From Lentzea terrae (GTDB lineage Bacteria; Actinomycetota; Actinomycetes; Mycobacteriales; Pseudonocardiaceae), in contig NZ_QFWW01000024.1 of the NCBI RefSeq assembly GCF_003265345.1, forward strand, positions 60,679 through 124,678: a DNA stretch of 64,000 nt, given 5' to 3'. Made by a program: the position numbers and the translations under genes. This document shows positions 1 to 5,975 of this stretch, piece by piece (position 1 is the stretch's first letter; every line of letters starts with the position of its first letter). The notes below the pieces were generated by a model. That model saw only the letters and a list, made by a program, of their open reading frames with translations. It did not search any database and was not told the DNA's origin.

Positions 1-160
1 TGCCGCGACCGGCGGCCTGCGCCCCGTCTTTCGACGTTCAGACGGGTGCATCGTGGTGCCGGCCCCACGTCCTCATCCTGGTTGGCTGTGGGCGTGGGCC
101 GGTGCCGCGAGGCACCCTGCTGGGCGCCGGAAGACGAGGCGCAGGTTGCCGGTCGTGGCA
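1..160 (+). repeat. Giant hairpin element, copy 1
   Basis: Bases 1-60 pair almost without gaps with 101-160; the arms then continue inward with one bulge toward a centre near 80. In the outer 60 positions I count about 46 Watson-Crick pairs, 9 G-U wobbles and 5 mismatches. The core (about 37-122) closely matches the core of the second element at 3637-3797, while the outer arms are unrelated in sequence. The element may extend left of the window, since the right side continues CTA after GTGGCA. It lies directly before the treZ start. Function is unknown; it could be a terminator, a structured RNA or a palindromic mobile element. Confidence 0.75.
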
Positions 161-174
161 CTAGCCTTGGCCGG

Positions 175-1848
175 GTGACGTTCTCGGTCTGGGCACCCAC
201 GCCCGAGCAGGTCCATGTCCGCGTCGACGGTTTCGACCACGAGATGAAGCGCGACGGCGACTGGTGGCATTCCGAAGCCGAGGGGACGGACTACGCGTTC
301 GTCATCGAGGGCAAGTCGTACCCGGATCCGCGGTCGCTGTGGCAGCCCAACGGCGTGCACGAGGCGTCGCGCGTCTACCGGCACGACTTCGAGTGGACGG
401 ACAGCGCGTGGACCGGCCGCGCGCTGCCGGGCGGCGTGATCTACGAGCTGCACATCGGCACCTTCACACCGGAGGGCACGTTCGACGCGGCGGTTGAAAA
501 GCTCGACCACCTGGTCGACCTCGGCATCACGTTCGTCGAGGTCATGCCGGTCAACAGCTTCGACGGCGTCGAGGGCTGGGGCTACGACGGCGTCCTGTGG
601 GGTGCCGTGCACGAGCCCTACGGCGGCCCGGACGGGTTCAAGCGGTTCGTGGACGCCTGCCACGCCAGGAACCTGGCCGTGCTGCTCGACGTCGTCTACA
701 ACCACCTCGGACCGTCCGGCGCCTACCTGGACAAGTTCGGGCCGTACTTCGCCGGTCGCAACGACTGGGGTCCCGGCCTGAACCTGGACGGGCCGAACTC
801 CGACGAGGTCCGCCGGTACGTCATCGACAACGCCCTGCAGTGGCTCGGTGACTTCCACGTCGACGGGCTGCGGCTCGACGCCGTGCACGCGTTGGCGGAT
901 CGGCGGGCGGTGCATGTCCTCGAAGAACTGGCCGTCGAGGTGGATGCGCTCTCCGCTCAGCTCAACCGTCCATTGAGCCTGATCGCCGAGTCCGACCTCA
1001 ACGACGCGAAGCTGGTGACCGCGCGCGAAGGTGGCGGTTACGGCCTGCAGGCGCAGTGGTCCGACGATCTGCACCACTGCCTGCACGTTGCGTTGACGGG
1101 CGAGACTTTCGGTTACTACGAGGACTTCGCGGCACCAGGGGCGCTCAAGAACACCTTGGAGAAGGTGTTCTTCCACGCCGGGACCTGGTCGTCGTTCCGC
1201 GAGAAGCACCACGGCAAACCGGTCGACACCGCGCTGATCCCCGGCCACCGGTTCCTCGCGTACACGCAGAACCACGACCAGATCGGCAACCGGGCGACCG
1301 GTGACCGGCTGCCGGCGACCGTGTCGACCGGGAAGTTGTTGTGCGCGGCGGCGATCGTGCTCTGCTCGCCCTACACGCCCATGATCTTCATGGGGGAGGA
1401 GTGGGCGGCGAGCACGCCGTGGCAGTTCTTCGCGTCGTTCCCGGATCCGCAGCTGGCCGAGGCCGTGCGGACGGGCCGGCGGCGGGAGTTCGCGCGGCAC
1501 GGCTGGGGCGAGTCGGACGTGCCGGATCCGATGTCACCGCAGACCGTGCAGAACTCGCGCCTCGAGTGGGACGAGGCACGAGACGGTGAGCACGCGAAGG
1601 TGCTGGAGACGTACAAAGCCCTGATCGCGTTGCGGCGCTCCCGCCCAGAGCTCGCCGATCCGCGGTTGGACAGGTTCGTGGTGGAGCAGGACGGGCTGTG
1701 CTTCGTGTTGCACCGCGGGACGACCCGCGTGGTGGTGAACCTCGGCACGACACCCGTCCCGCTGCCTCACGGCGAGGTGTTGCTGACCTCCTCGGCGAAC
1801 CCGTCGTCGGTTTCCTCCGAGTCGTTCGCGGTCGTCGCGTCGACGTGA
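175..1848 (+). CDS. treZ: Malto-oligosyltrehalose trehalohydrolase (TreZ)
   Basis: This cytoplasmic GH13 enzyme releases trehalose from maltooligosyl-trehalose made by TreY. The GTG at 175 opens VTFSVWAP, the usual TreZ N terminus; a longer frame back to position 46 would run through the hairpin element and has no family similarity. GH13 landmarks are VVYNHLGPSG, the nucleophile in DGLRLDAVHAL (about D235), the acid/base in IAESDLND (about E272) and QNHDQIGNR (about D368). At 557 aa it is near normal length. Its 3' end overlaps the convergent ANTAR gene by 82 bp. No treY or treX is visible here, so partners may lie to the left. Confidence 0.92.
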   Translation: MTFSVWAPTPEQVHVRVDGFDHEMKRDGDWWHSEAEGTDYAFVIEGKSYPDPRSLWQPNGVHEASRVYRHDFEWTDSAWTGRALPGGVIYELHIGTFTPEGTFDAAVEKLDHLVDLGITFVEVMPVNSFDGVEGWGYDGVLWGAVHEPYGGPDGFKRFVDACHARNLAVLLDVVYNHLGPSGAYLDKFGPYFAGRNDWGPGLNLDGPNSDEVRRYVIDNALQWLGDFHVDGLRLDAVHALADRRAVHVLEELAVEVDALSAQLNRPLSLIAESDLNDAKLVTAREGGGYGLQAQWSDDLHHCLHVALTGETFGYYEDFAAPGALKNTLEKVFFHAGTWSSFREKHHGKPVDTALIPGHRFLAYTQNHDQIGNRATGDRLPATVSTGKLLCAAAIVLCSPYTPMIFMGEEWAASTPWQFFASFPDPQLAEAVRTGRRREFARHGWGESDVPDPMSPQTVQNSRLEWDEARDGEHAKVLETYKALIALRRSRPELADPRLDRFVVEQDGLCFVLHRGTTRVVVNLGTTPVPLPHGEVLLTSSANPSSVSSESFAVVAST

Positions 1849-2111
1849 TCCCACAACACCTGGTCGGCCGGCTTGACCGGCCGGCCGAGGTGCAGGTGCA
1901 CGAACGCAGCCACCAGCCGGTCGGCGGCGACGTGCAGCTTGATGTTGTGGTGCTGGGAGATGTGCACCAGCAGCTGGAACGCCTGCTGGGGTGTGCAGGG
2001 TTTGCGTGCGGCGATCAGGCCTGTGGCCTGCCCGATGACGGTCCGGGACACCAGAGCTTTGCGCAGCCCCGCCACCTCGGCCTCGAGGGCGGTGATTCTC
2101 GCGGACGACAC
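1767..2111 (-). CDS. ANTAR-domain RNA-binding regulator
   Basis: A 114-aa protein with a short N-terminal helix (about 1-20) followed by a full ANTAR domain (about 20-80; SRTVIGQATGLIAARKPC and QAFQLLVHISQHHNIKLHVAADRLV). ANTAR proteins bind twin-hexaloop RNA hairpins and act as antiterminators. There is no GAF or receiver domain, so the input signal is not evident. The start is GTG at 2109-2111 behind AAAGGAG. The acidic C-terminal tail is encoded antisense to the last 82 bp of treZ, so the two mRNAs can pair. Targets cannot be told from this window. Confidence 0.82.
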   Translation of the reverse strand: MSSARITALEAEVAGLRKALVSRTVIGQATGLIAARKPCTPQQAFQLLVHISQHHNIKLHVAADRLVAAFVHLHLGRPVKPADQVLWDHVDATTANDSEETDDGFAEEVSNTSP

Positions 2112-2202
2112 CGCCGGCTCCTTTCACGTCGTCATGGTCACAGCGGCATGCCGATGCGACGACGGTGCTCAGGAGCGCTCGAACAGGCGGGACACACCCA
2201 GA

Positions 2203-2224
2203 GCAAGCCGTCTCATCGGCTTGC
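2203..2224. other. Perfect 8-bp hairpin in the ANTAR/csbD intergenic region
   Basis: GCAAGCCG and CGGCTTGC pair around a 6-nt loop between the ANTAR start and the csbD promoter. It lacks a T-run. It could insulate the two divergent transcription units or be an operator. Confidence 0.4.
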
Positions 2225-2262
2225 GGCTGGGTTCTCAACCGCGAGTGATCACCTTATCAACT

Positions 2263-2287
2263 GTTTCGGATGGTGCTCGCCGGGTAA
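2263..2287 (+). promoter_or_regulatory. SigB/SigF-type stress promoter
   Basis: GTTT (2263-2266) and GGGTAA (2282-2287), 15 bp apart, match the actinobacterial SigB/SigF family consensus. The site is 42 bp before the csbD start, which fits because csbD is a classic general-stress gene. Confidence 0.65.
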
Positions 2288-2328
2288 CCAATCGACGTAG
2301 CTGACCACGTACTGAAGGAGCCTGATCC

Positions 2329-2508
2329 ATGGGTGCCGACGACAAGTTCAGCAACAAGGCTGAAGAGATGAAGGGCCGCGCGAAGGAAGCTGTCGGTGAC
2401 GCCACGGACAACGAGCAGTGGCAGGCCGAGGGCCGCGCCGAGCGCGCGAAGGCCGACATCAAGCAGGCCGGCGAGAAGGTCAAGGATGCCTTCCGCTCGG
2501 ACAAGTAA
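2329..2508 (+). CDS. CsbD-family general stress protein
   Basis: A 59-aa, strongly charged, helical protein (MGADDKFSNKAEEMKGRAKE...) with the CsbD-like pattern of KxEExxGxxKE repeats. CsbD proteins are abundant SigB-controlled stress proteins of unclear biochemical role. The ATG is preceded by GAAGGAG at good spacing, and a SigB-like promoter lies just upstream. The 3' end overlaps the proposed udgX start by 23 bp, so udgX may be co-induced with the stress response. Confidence 0.88.
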   Translation: MGADDKFSNKAEEMKGRAKEAVGDATDNEQWQAEGRAERAKADIKQAGEKVKDAFRSDK

Positions 2509-3112
2509 CGCAGTTGGCGCCGCCCAGTTCGTCCCCGAGGGGAAGAACTGGGCGGCGCTGCGTTCTGCGTCCTGCGAGTGCCGTGGCTGCGAGCTGTACA
2601 AGGACGCGTCGCAGACCGTGTTCGGCGAGGGACCGGTGCCGGCGCGGCTGATGATGGTGGGGGAGCAGCCGGGCGACCGCGAGGACGTCGAGGGGCACGT
2701 GTTCGTCGGCCCGGCCGGACGGTTGCTGGACAAGGCGTTGGCCGCCGCCCGGATCGACCGGTCCGCCGCCTATCTGACCAACGCGGTGAAGCACTTCAAG
2801 TTCACCGAGCGCGGCAAGCGCCGGATCCACCAGACGCCGCGCCGGTCCGAGGTGGTGGCGTGCTTCCCGTGGTTGCGCGAGGAGATCCGGGTCGTGCAGC
2901 CGGAGCTGGTCGTGTGCCTGGGGGCCGTGGCGGCCAAGGCGCTGCTCGGTTCATCGTTCAAGCTCACCGAGCACCGGGGTCAGGTTCAGGAGCTGGACGG
3001 GCTGCGGGTCGGGGTGACCGTGCACCCGTCCGCCGTGGTGCGAGCCGAGAACTTCACCGAGGCGTTCGACGCCTTCGTGGCGGATCTCAAGGCTCTGAAG
3101 AAGTCCCTCTAG
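2486..3112 (+). CDS. udgX: UdgX-type uracil-DNA glycosylase
   Basis: Belongs to the family 4/5-like uracil-DNA glycosylases. Motif GEQPGDRED (about 59-67) and the C-terminal HPSAVVRA mark the active site, and four cysteines (about C32, C35, C126, C144 in the 208-aa form) can hold a 4Fe-4S cluster. The loop KRRIH at about 111-115 is the hallmark of UdgX; in the mycobacterial enzyme the His of this loop forms a stable covalent bond with the uracil site in DNA. The ATG at 2486 lies inside csbD and is the last plausible start before the conserved ECRGCELYKD. Likely co-transcribed with csbD from the stress promoter. Confidence 0.85.
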   Translation: MPSARTSNAVGAAQFVPEGKNWAALRSASCECRGCELYKDASQTVFGEGPVPARLMMVGEQPGDREDVEGHVFVGPAGRLLDKALAAARIDRSAAYLTNAVKHFKFTERGKRRIHQTPRRSEVVACFPWLREEIRVVQPELVVCLGAVAAKALLGSSFKLTEHRGQVQELDGLRVGVTVHPSAVVRAENFTEAFDAFVADLKALKKSL

Positions 3113-3123
3113 AAACGGGACAA

Positions 3124-3181
3124 CCCCCGGACGACTCCCGCGCTAGCGGGCCGAGCGGGACCAGCGCTCGAAGTCCGGGGG
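3124..3181 (+). other. Three-way-junction RNA fold downstream of udgX
   Basis: A 9-bp closing stem (CCCCCGGAC 3124-3132 with GTCCGGGGG 3173-3181) encloses two perfect hairpins: CCCGC/GCGGG (3137-3150) and CGAGCG/CGCTCG (3152-3170). It begins 12 nt after the udgX stop. It may be an elaborate terminator without a U-tract, a structured 3' UTR or a small RNA. It is not a tRNA: the arm lengths and T-loop do not fit. Confidence 0.5.
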
Positions 3182-3184
3182 CCG

Positions 3185-3244
3185 GGTGGCTGCCTTGGTT
3201 TACGACTAGGCGTCACCGAGGGCTGGTCCTAGCGGACAGCCACC
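3185..3244 (+). other. Nested inverted repeat upstream of the HTH gene
   Basis: GGTGGCTG (3185-3192) pairs with CAGCCACC (3237-3244), and CTAGG (3206-3210) with CCTAG (3228-3232) inside it. It follows directly on the three-way junction. The rest of the gap up to 3381 shows a possible -10 (TAGAAT, 3368-3373) but no clear -35. Confidence 0.35.
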
Positions 3245-3381
3245 TCACGAGTCCTGTAGCTATACAACTTTGGACCACCTCCTCTCTTGTGTACGACGAA
3301 CCTATGTCGGGATCCGGCAGCGTCGCAACGGACTTTTTCAGTGCCGTGCCGACTTGCGCGATTCGCGTAGAATCCGCAGAC

Positions 3382-3639
3382 ATGGTGCGCATTCCCCTGA
3401 CCTCGACTGAGCGGGAGCGCGGCCGGCGGCTCGGACAGTTGCTGCGGGACGCCCGCGGCGAGGAGAGCATGGTCGAGATCGCGGCCCGCGCCGGGTTGTC
3501 GGCCGAGACCGTGCGCAAGATCGAGACGGGACGCGCTCCCACGCCGTCGTTCTTCACGATCGCCGCGCTCGCGGGTGCGCTGAACATCTCGCTCGACGCC
3601 ATCAACGAGCTGCTGGCACCGCAAAGCCGCTCGGCTTAG
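3382..3639 (+). CDS. Small XRE-family HTH regulator
   Basis: An 85-aa single-domain protein: an arginine-rich N terminus, then a helix-turn-helix (ESMVEIAARAGLSAETVRKIETGRAPTPS, about 28-56) and a C-terminal helix pair (FFTIAALAGALNISLDAINELL). It resembles stand-alone Xre/Cro DNA-binding proteins. The ATG at 3382 starts at the conserved block; I see no strong Shine-Dalgarno, so it may be leaderless or weakly translated. Its stop codon TAG is the first three bases of the giant hairpin at 3637-3797. The next gene, a P450, is convergent. Targets are unknown. Confidence 0.78.
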   Translation: MVRIPLTSTERERGRRLGQLLRDARGEESMVEIAARAGLSAETVRKIETGRAPTPSFFTIAALAGALNISLDAINELLAPQSRSA

Positions 3640-3797
3640 TGGCGCGGCTCGGAACGTTGCCGAGCGAATTCGCGGTCAGACGGGTGCATCGTGGTGCCCC
3701 CGCGTCCTCATACTGGACGTATGGGGGCGCGGGGGCGGTGCCGCGAGGCGCCCTGCTGACCGTGAATTCACCGCCAACGTTCTGAGCCGCGCCACTA
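3637..3797 (+). repeat. Giant hairpin element, copy 2
   Basis: A roughly 161-nt palindrome centred near 3716 (loop TGGAC). The outer ends TAGTGGCGCGGCTC and GAGCCGCGCCACTA pair perfectly, as do the inner arms on either side of a few bulges. All eight transition differences between the arms give G-U pairs on the + strand. The core from about 3676 to 3757 matches copy 1 at the window start, with a compensated pair (CCCACG/CGTGGG there, CCCGCG/CGCGGG here). It spans the whole gap between the convergent HTH and P450 genes and includes the HTH stop codon. A bidirectional terminator role is plausible but does not explain the shared core. Confidence 0.82.
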
Positions 3798-3798
3798 A

Positions 3799-4977
3799 TC
3801 ACCAGGAGACGTGCAGGGCCAGCGGGCCGCGCATGGCGAGGCCCGTCCGCCACCGCACGTCGCCGGCCAGTCGCAGCCCTGGGAACCGTTCGAGGATCGC
3901 CGTCAGCGCGACCTGGAGGTCCATCCTGGCCAGCTGCGCGCCGATGCAGTGGTGTGGCCCGTACCCGAACGTGAGGTGCCCCTTGGCGTTGCGCGTCACG
4001 TCGAACCGGTCCGGGTCGGGGTACTGGCGCGGATCCCGGTTGGCCGCGTGCTTGGCGAGCAGCACGGGTTCGCCGGCGAGGACGGTGCCGCCGCTCAGTT
4101 CGACGTCCTCCAAGGCGTACCGCGGCAGGATGTCCGAGATCTCCTGCGCAGGGATCCACCGCAGCAGTTCCTCGACGGCGTTCGGCATCAGTTCCGGCCG
4201 GGAGCGCAGCAGGTCGGCCTGATCGGGGAACTGCAGCAAGGTGTGGACCGAGTTGGCGATGTGGGCGGCGGTGGAGTCGTAGCCCGCGCCGAGCAGCAGC
4301 ACGGTGAGCTGCACCAGTTCGTCCGCGGTGAGGCGGTCGCCCTCCTCCTGCGCGACCACGAGCGCGCTGATGAGGTCGTCCTCCTGGTGCGCACGTCGTT
4401 GCTCGGCCAGACCGGCGAGGTAGCCCGCCAGCTCACCCAGTCTCGACATCTTCTCTTCGTCCGTCAGTGCGGTGATGGACATGAACGCGGCGACGAGGTG
4501 CTGGAAGTGGTCGCGGTCGTCGTAGGGCACCCCGAGCAGGTCGCAGACCATCAGCCCGGGCAACGGAACCGCGTACGCCGTCACGAGATCGACCGGCGGG
4601 CCGGCTTTCTCCATGTCGTCGAGCAACTCTGCGGCGAGCCGCTCTGCGTTGGCGCGCAACTGTTCCACGCGGCGGACGGTGAACGCGTGCGCGAGCAGCC
4701 GGCGCAACCTGGTGTGGTCGGGCGGGTCCAGGTCGGTGAGGATCGCGCCGATCCGGGTCGGGCCCATCCTCGGTGTGTCCCGGACGGCGGCCTGCGCGAG
4801 GCTGAACCTCGGATCGCTCAGCGCCAGCCGCACGTCGTCATATCTGGTGAGCAGCCAACCTTCTTCGCCGTGCGGGAGCTTCACGCGGGCGAGCGGTTCG
4901 GTGTCGCGCAGTTGGCCGTAGGTCGGATCGATCTCCAGTCCGTTCACGGGACCGAATGGGTAGGGGCGCGCGATCAT
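3799..4977 (-). CDS. Cytochrome P450
   Basis: A bacterial soluble P450 of 392 aa. It has the I-helix motif AGYDST (about 231-236), the ExxR motif in EELLRW (about 270-273) and the heme loop FGYGPHHCIGAQLA with the Cys ligand at about 344. Of three clustered ATGs I chose the one at 4977 because GGAGG sits 6 nt before it; the ATG at 4983 abuts GGAGG. No ferredoxin or reductase gene is nearby, so electrons come from elsewhere, and the neighbours do not indicate the substrate. The 3' end meets the giant hairpin at 3637-3797. Confidence 0.9.
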   Translation of the reverse strand: MIARPYPFGPVNGLEIDPTYGQLRDTEPLARVKLPHGEEGWLLTRYDDVRLALSDPRFSLAQAAVRDTPRMGPTRIGAILTDLDPPDHTRLRRLLAHAFTVRRVEQLRANAERLAAELLDDMEKAGPPVDLVTAYAVPLPGLMVCDLLGVPYDDRDHFQHLVAAFMSITALTDEEKMSRLGELAGYLAGLAEQRRAHQEDDLISALVVAQEEGDRLTADELVQLTVLLLGAGYDSTAAHIANSVHTLLQFPDQADLLRSRPELMPNAVEELLRWIPAQEISDILPRYALEDVELSGGTVLAGEPVLLAKHAANRDPRQYPDPDRFDVTRNAKGHLTFGYGPHHCIGAQLARMDLQVALTAILERFPGLRLAGDVRWRTGLAMRGPLALHVSW

Positions 4978-5059
4978 GGGCATCCTCCAGAGCTCGCGGC
5001 GGAGCCTCATCATGCGCGTCAGGAGAGCGTGATCACTACCGTTGCGTCTTGCTTCGCTT

Positions 5060-5827
5060 TCAGACCAACGTGAGTACGACCGGACCGTCCACCGTGATCG
5101 CCACCGTGTGCTCGACGTGGGCGGCGCGCGAGCCGTCGTTGGTGCGCAACGTCCAACCGTCGTCGTCGGTCAGGTATCCGTCGCGGCCACCGGCGTGCAG
5201 CATGGGTTCGAGCGCGAGAACCATGCCCGGCACCAGTTTCAGGCCCTTGCTCGCCTTGCCTTCGTTGGGCACGAACGGTTCCTCGTGCATCTCGCGGCCG
5301 ATTCCGTGGCCGCCGTGGCGGGCCAGCAGCCCGTAGCCGCCGGCGCGGCCGACCTTGCCGATCGCGTGCGAGATGTCACCGAGTCGACCGCCGGGGCGGG
5401 CGGCGTCGATGCCTGCCTGCAGGGCGCGGGTGGTGCAGTCGATCAGCGCGACGTCGGCGGGCGCTGCTTCGCCGACCACGAAGCTGATGGCTGCGTCGCC
5501 GGTCATGCCGCCGAGCTGGGCGCCGCAGTCGATGCTGAGCAGGTCGCCGTCCCGCAACGGGAGCGGGCCGGGAATGCCGTGCACGACGGCGTCGTTCACG
5601 GACGCGCAGATGACGCCGGGGAACGGCGAGGGCGCCCACTTCGGGTGGTAGTCGAGGAACGGTGACTTCGCGCCCGCGCTGAAGATCACCTCGCGCGCGA
5701 CCTCGTCCAGTTCGCGCAGGGTCACGCCGGGGGCGGCGGCAGCGTGGCAGGCGGCCAGGGCCCGGGCGACGACGTGGCCTGCCTCGCGCATGACCGTCAG
5801 CTCGGCGGCAGACTTCAGTTCGATCAC
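5060..5827 (-). CDS. map: Type I methionine aminopeptidase
   Basis: Removes the initiator Met from nascent proteins. The dinuclear metal ligands are all present: D100, D111, H174, E207 and E239, with substrate His H83 (AVVHGIPG). Length (255 aa) is normal for a type Ia enzyme without an N-terminal zinc domain. The start MIELKSAAELTVMREAG, a GTG, is typical of the family, but no Shine-Dalgarno is visible. A palindrome directly abuts the start codon. It is not in a ribosomal-protein operon, so it may be a second map copy. Confidence 0.93.
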   Translation of the reverse strand: MIELKSAAELTVMREAGHVVARALAACHAAAAPGVTLRELDEVAREVIFSAGAKSPFLDYHPKWAPSPFPGVICASVNDAVVHGIPGPLPLRDGDLLSIDCGAQLGGMTGDAAISFVVGEAAPADVALIDCTTRALQAGIDAARPGGRLGDISHAIGKVGRAGGYGLLARHGGHGIGREMHEEPFVPNEGKASKGLKLVPGMVLALEPMLHAGGRDGYLTDDDGWTLRTNDGSRAAHVEHTVAITVDGPVVLTLV

Positions 5828-5842
5828 GGTATAACTTTACCG
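5827..5842 (-). promoter_or_regulatory. Palindrome abutting the map start
   Basis: CGGTA-TAACTT-TACCG is an inverted repeat next to the GTG start of map, in a 148-bp divergent gap otherwise holding promoters for map and the GH95 gene. It could be an operator or a translational control site. Confidence 0.35.
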
Positions 5843-5975
5843 GTCACGGCAACCGGCAAACGGTTTCATCCGAGGCTTGACTGGTCTTGACCGGGTGTGA
5901 GGGCCGTCATAGGCTGCGTTCAGTAGTACACCTCCGATCTTTGTTCGCAGCCGCCGCGGACCTGAAAGGTGTTCT

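Noticed and set aside
1-160. Coding extension of TreZ upstream of 175
   Set aside because: The frame is open but runs entirely through the palindromic element and gives a low-complexity peptide unlike TreZ N termini; GTG at 175 begins the conserved VTFSVWAP.
73-1500. Long open frame antisense to treZ
   Set aside because: It is the usual high-GC shadow of a real gene: Arg/Val/Pro/Ala-rich and without any domain signal.
3124-3181. The three-way junction as a tRNA or tmRNA-like gene
   Set aside because: The closing stem is 9 bp, there are only two inner arms, and no T-loop, anticodon arm or CCA end is present.
3811-5073. Long open frame antisense to the P450 gene
   Set aside because: It is opposite a gene with intact heme and I-helix motifs; its translation has no recognisable domain.
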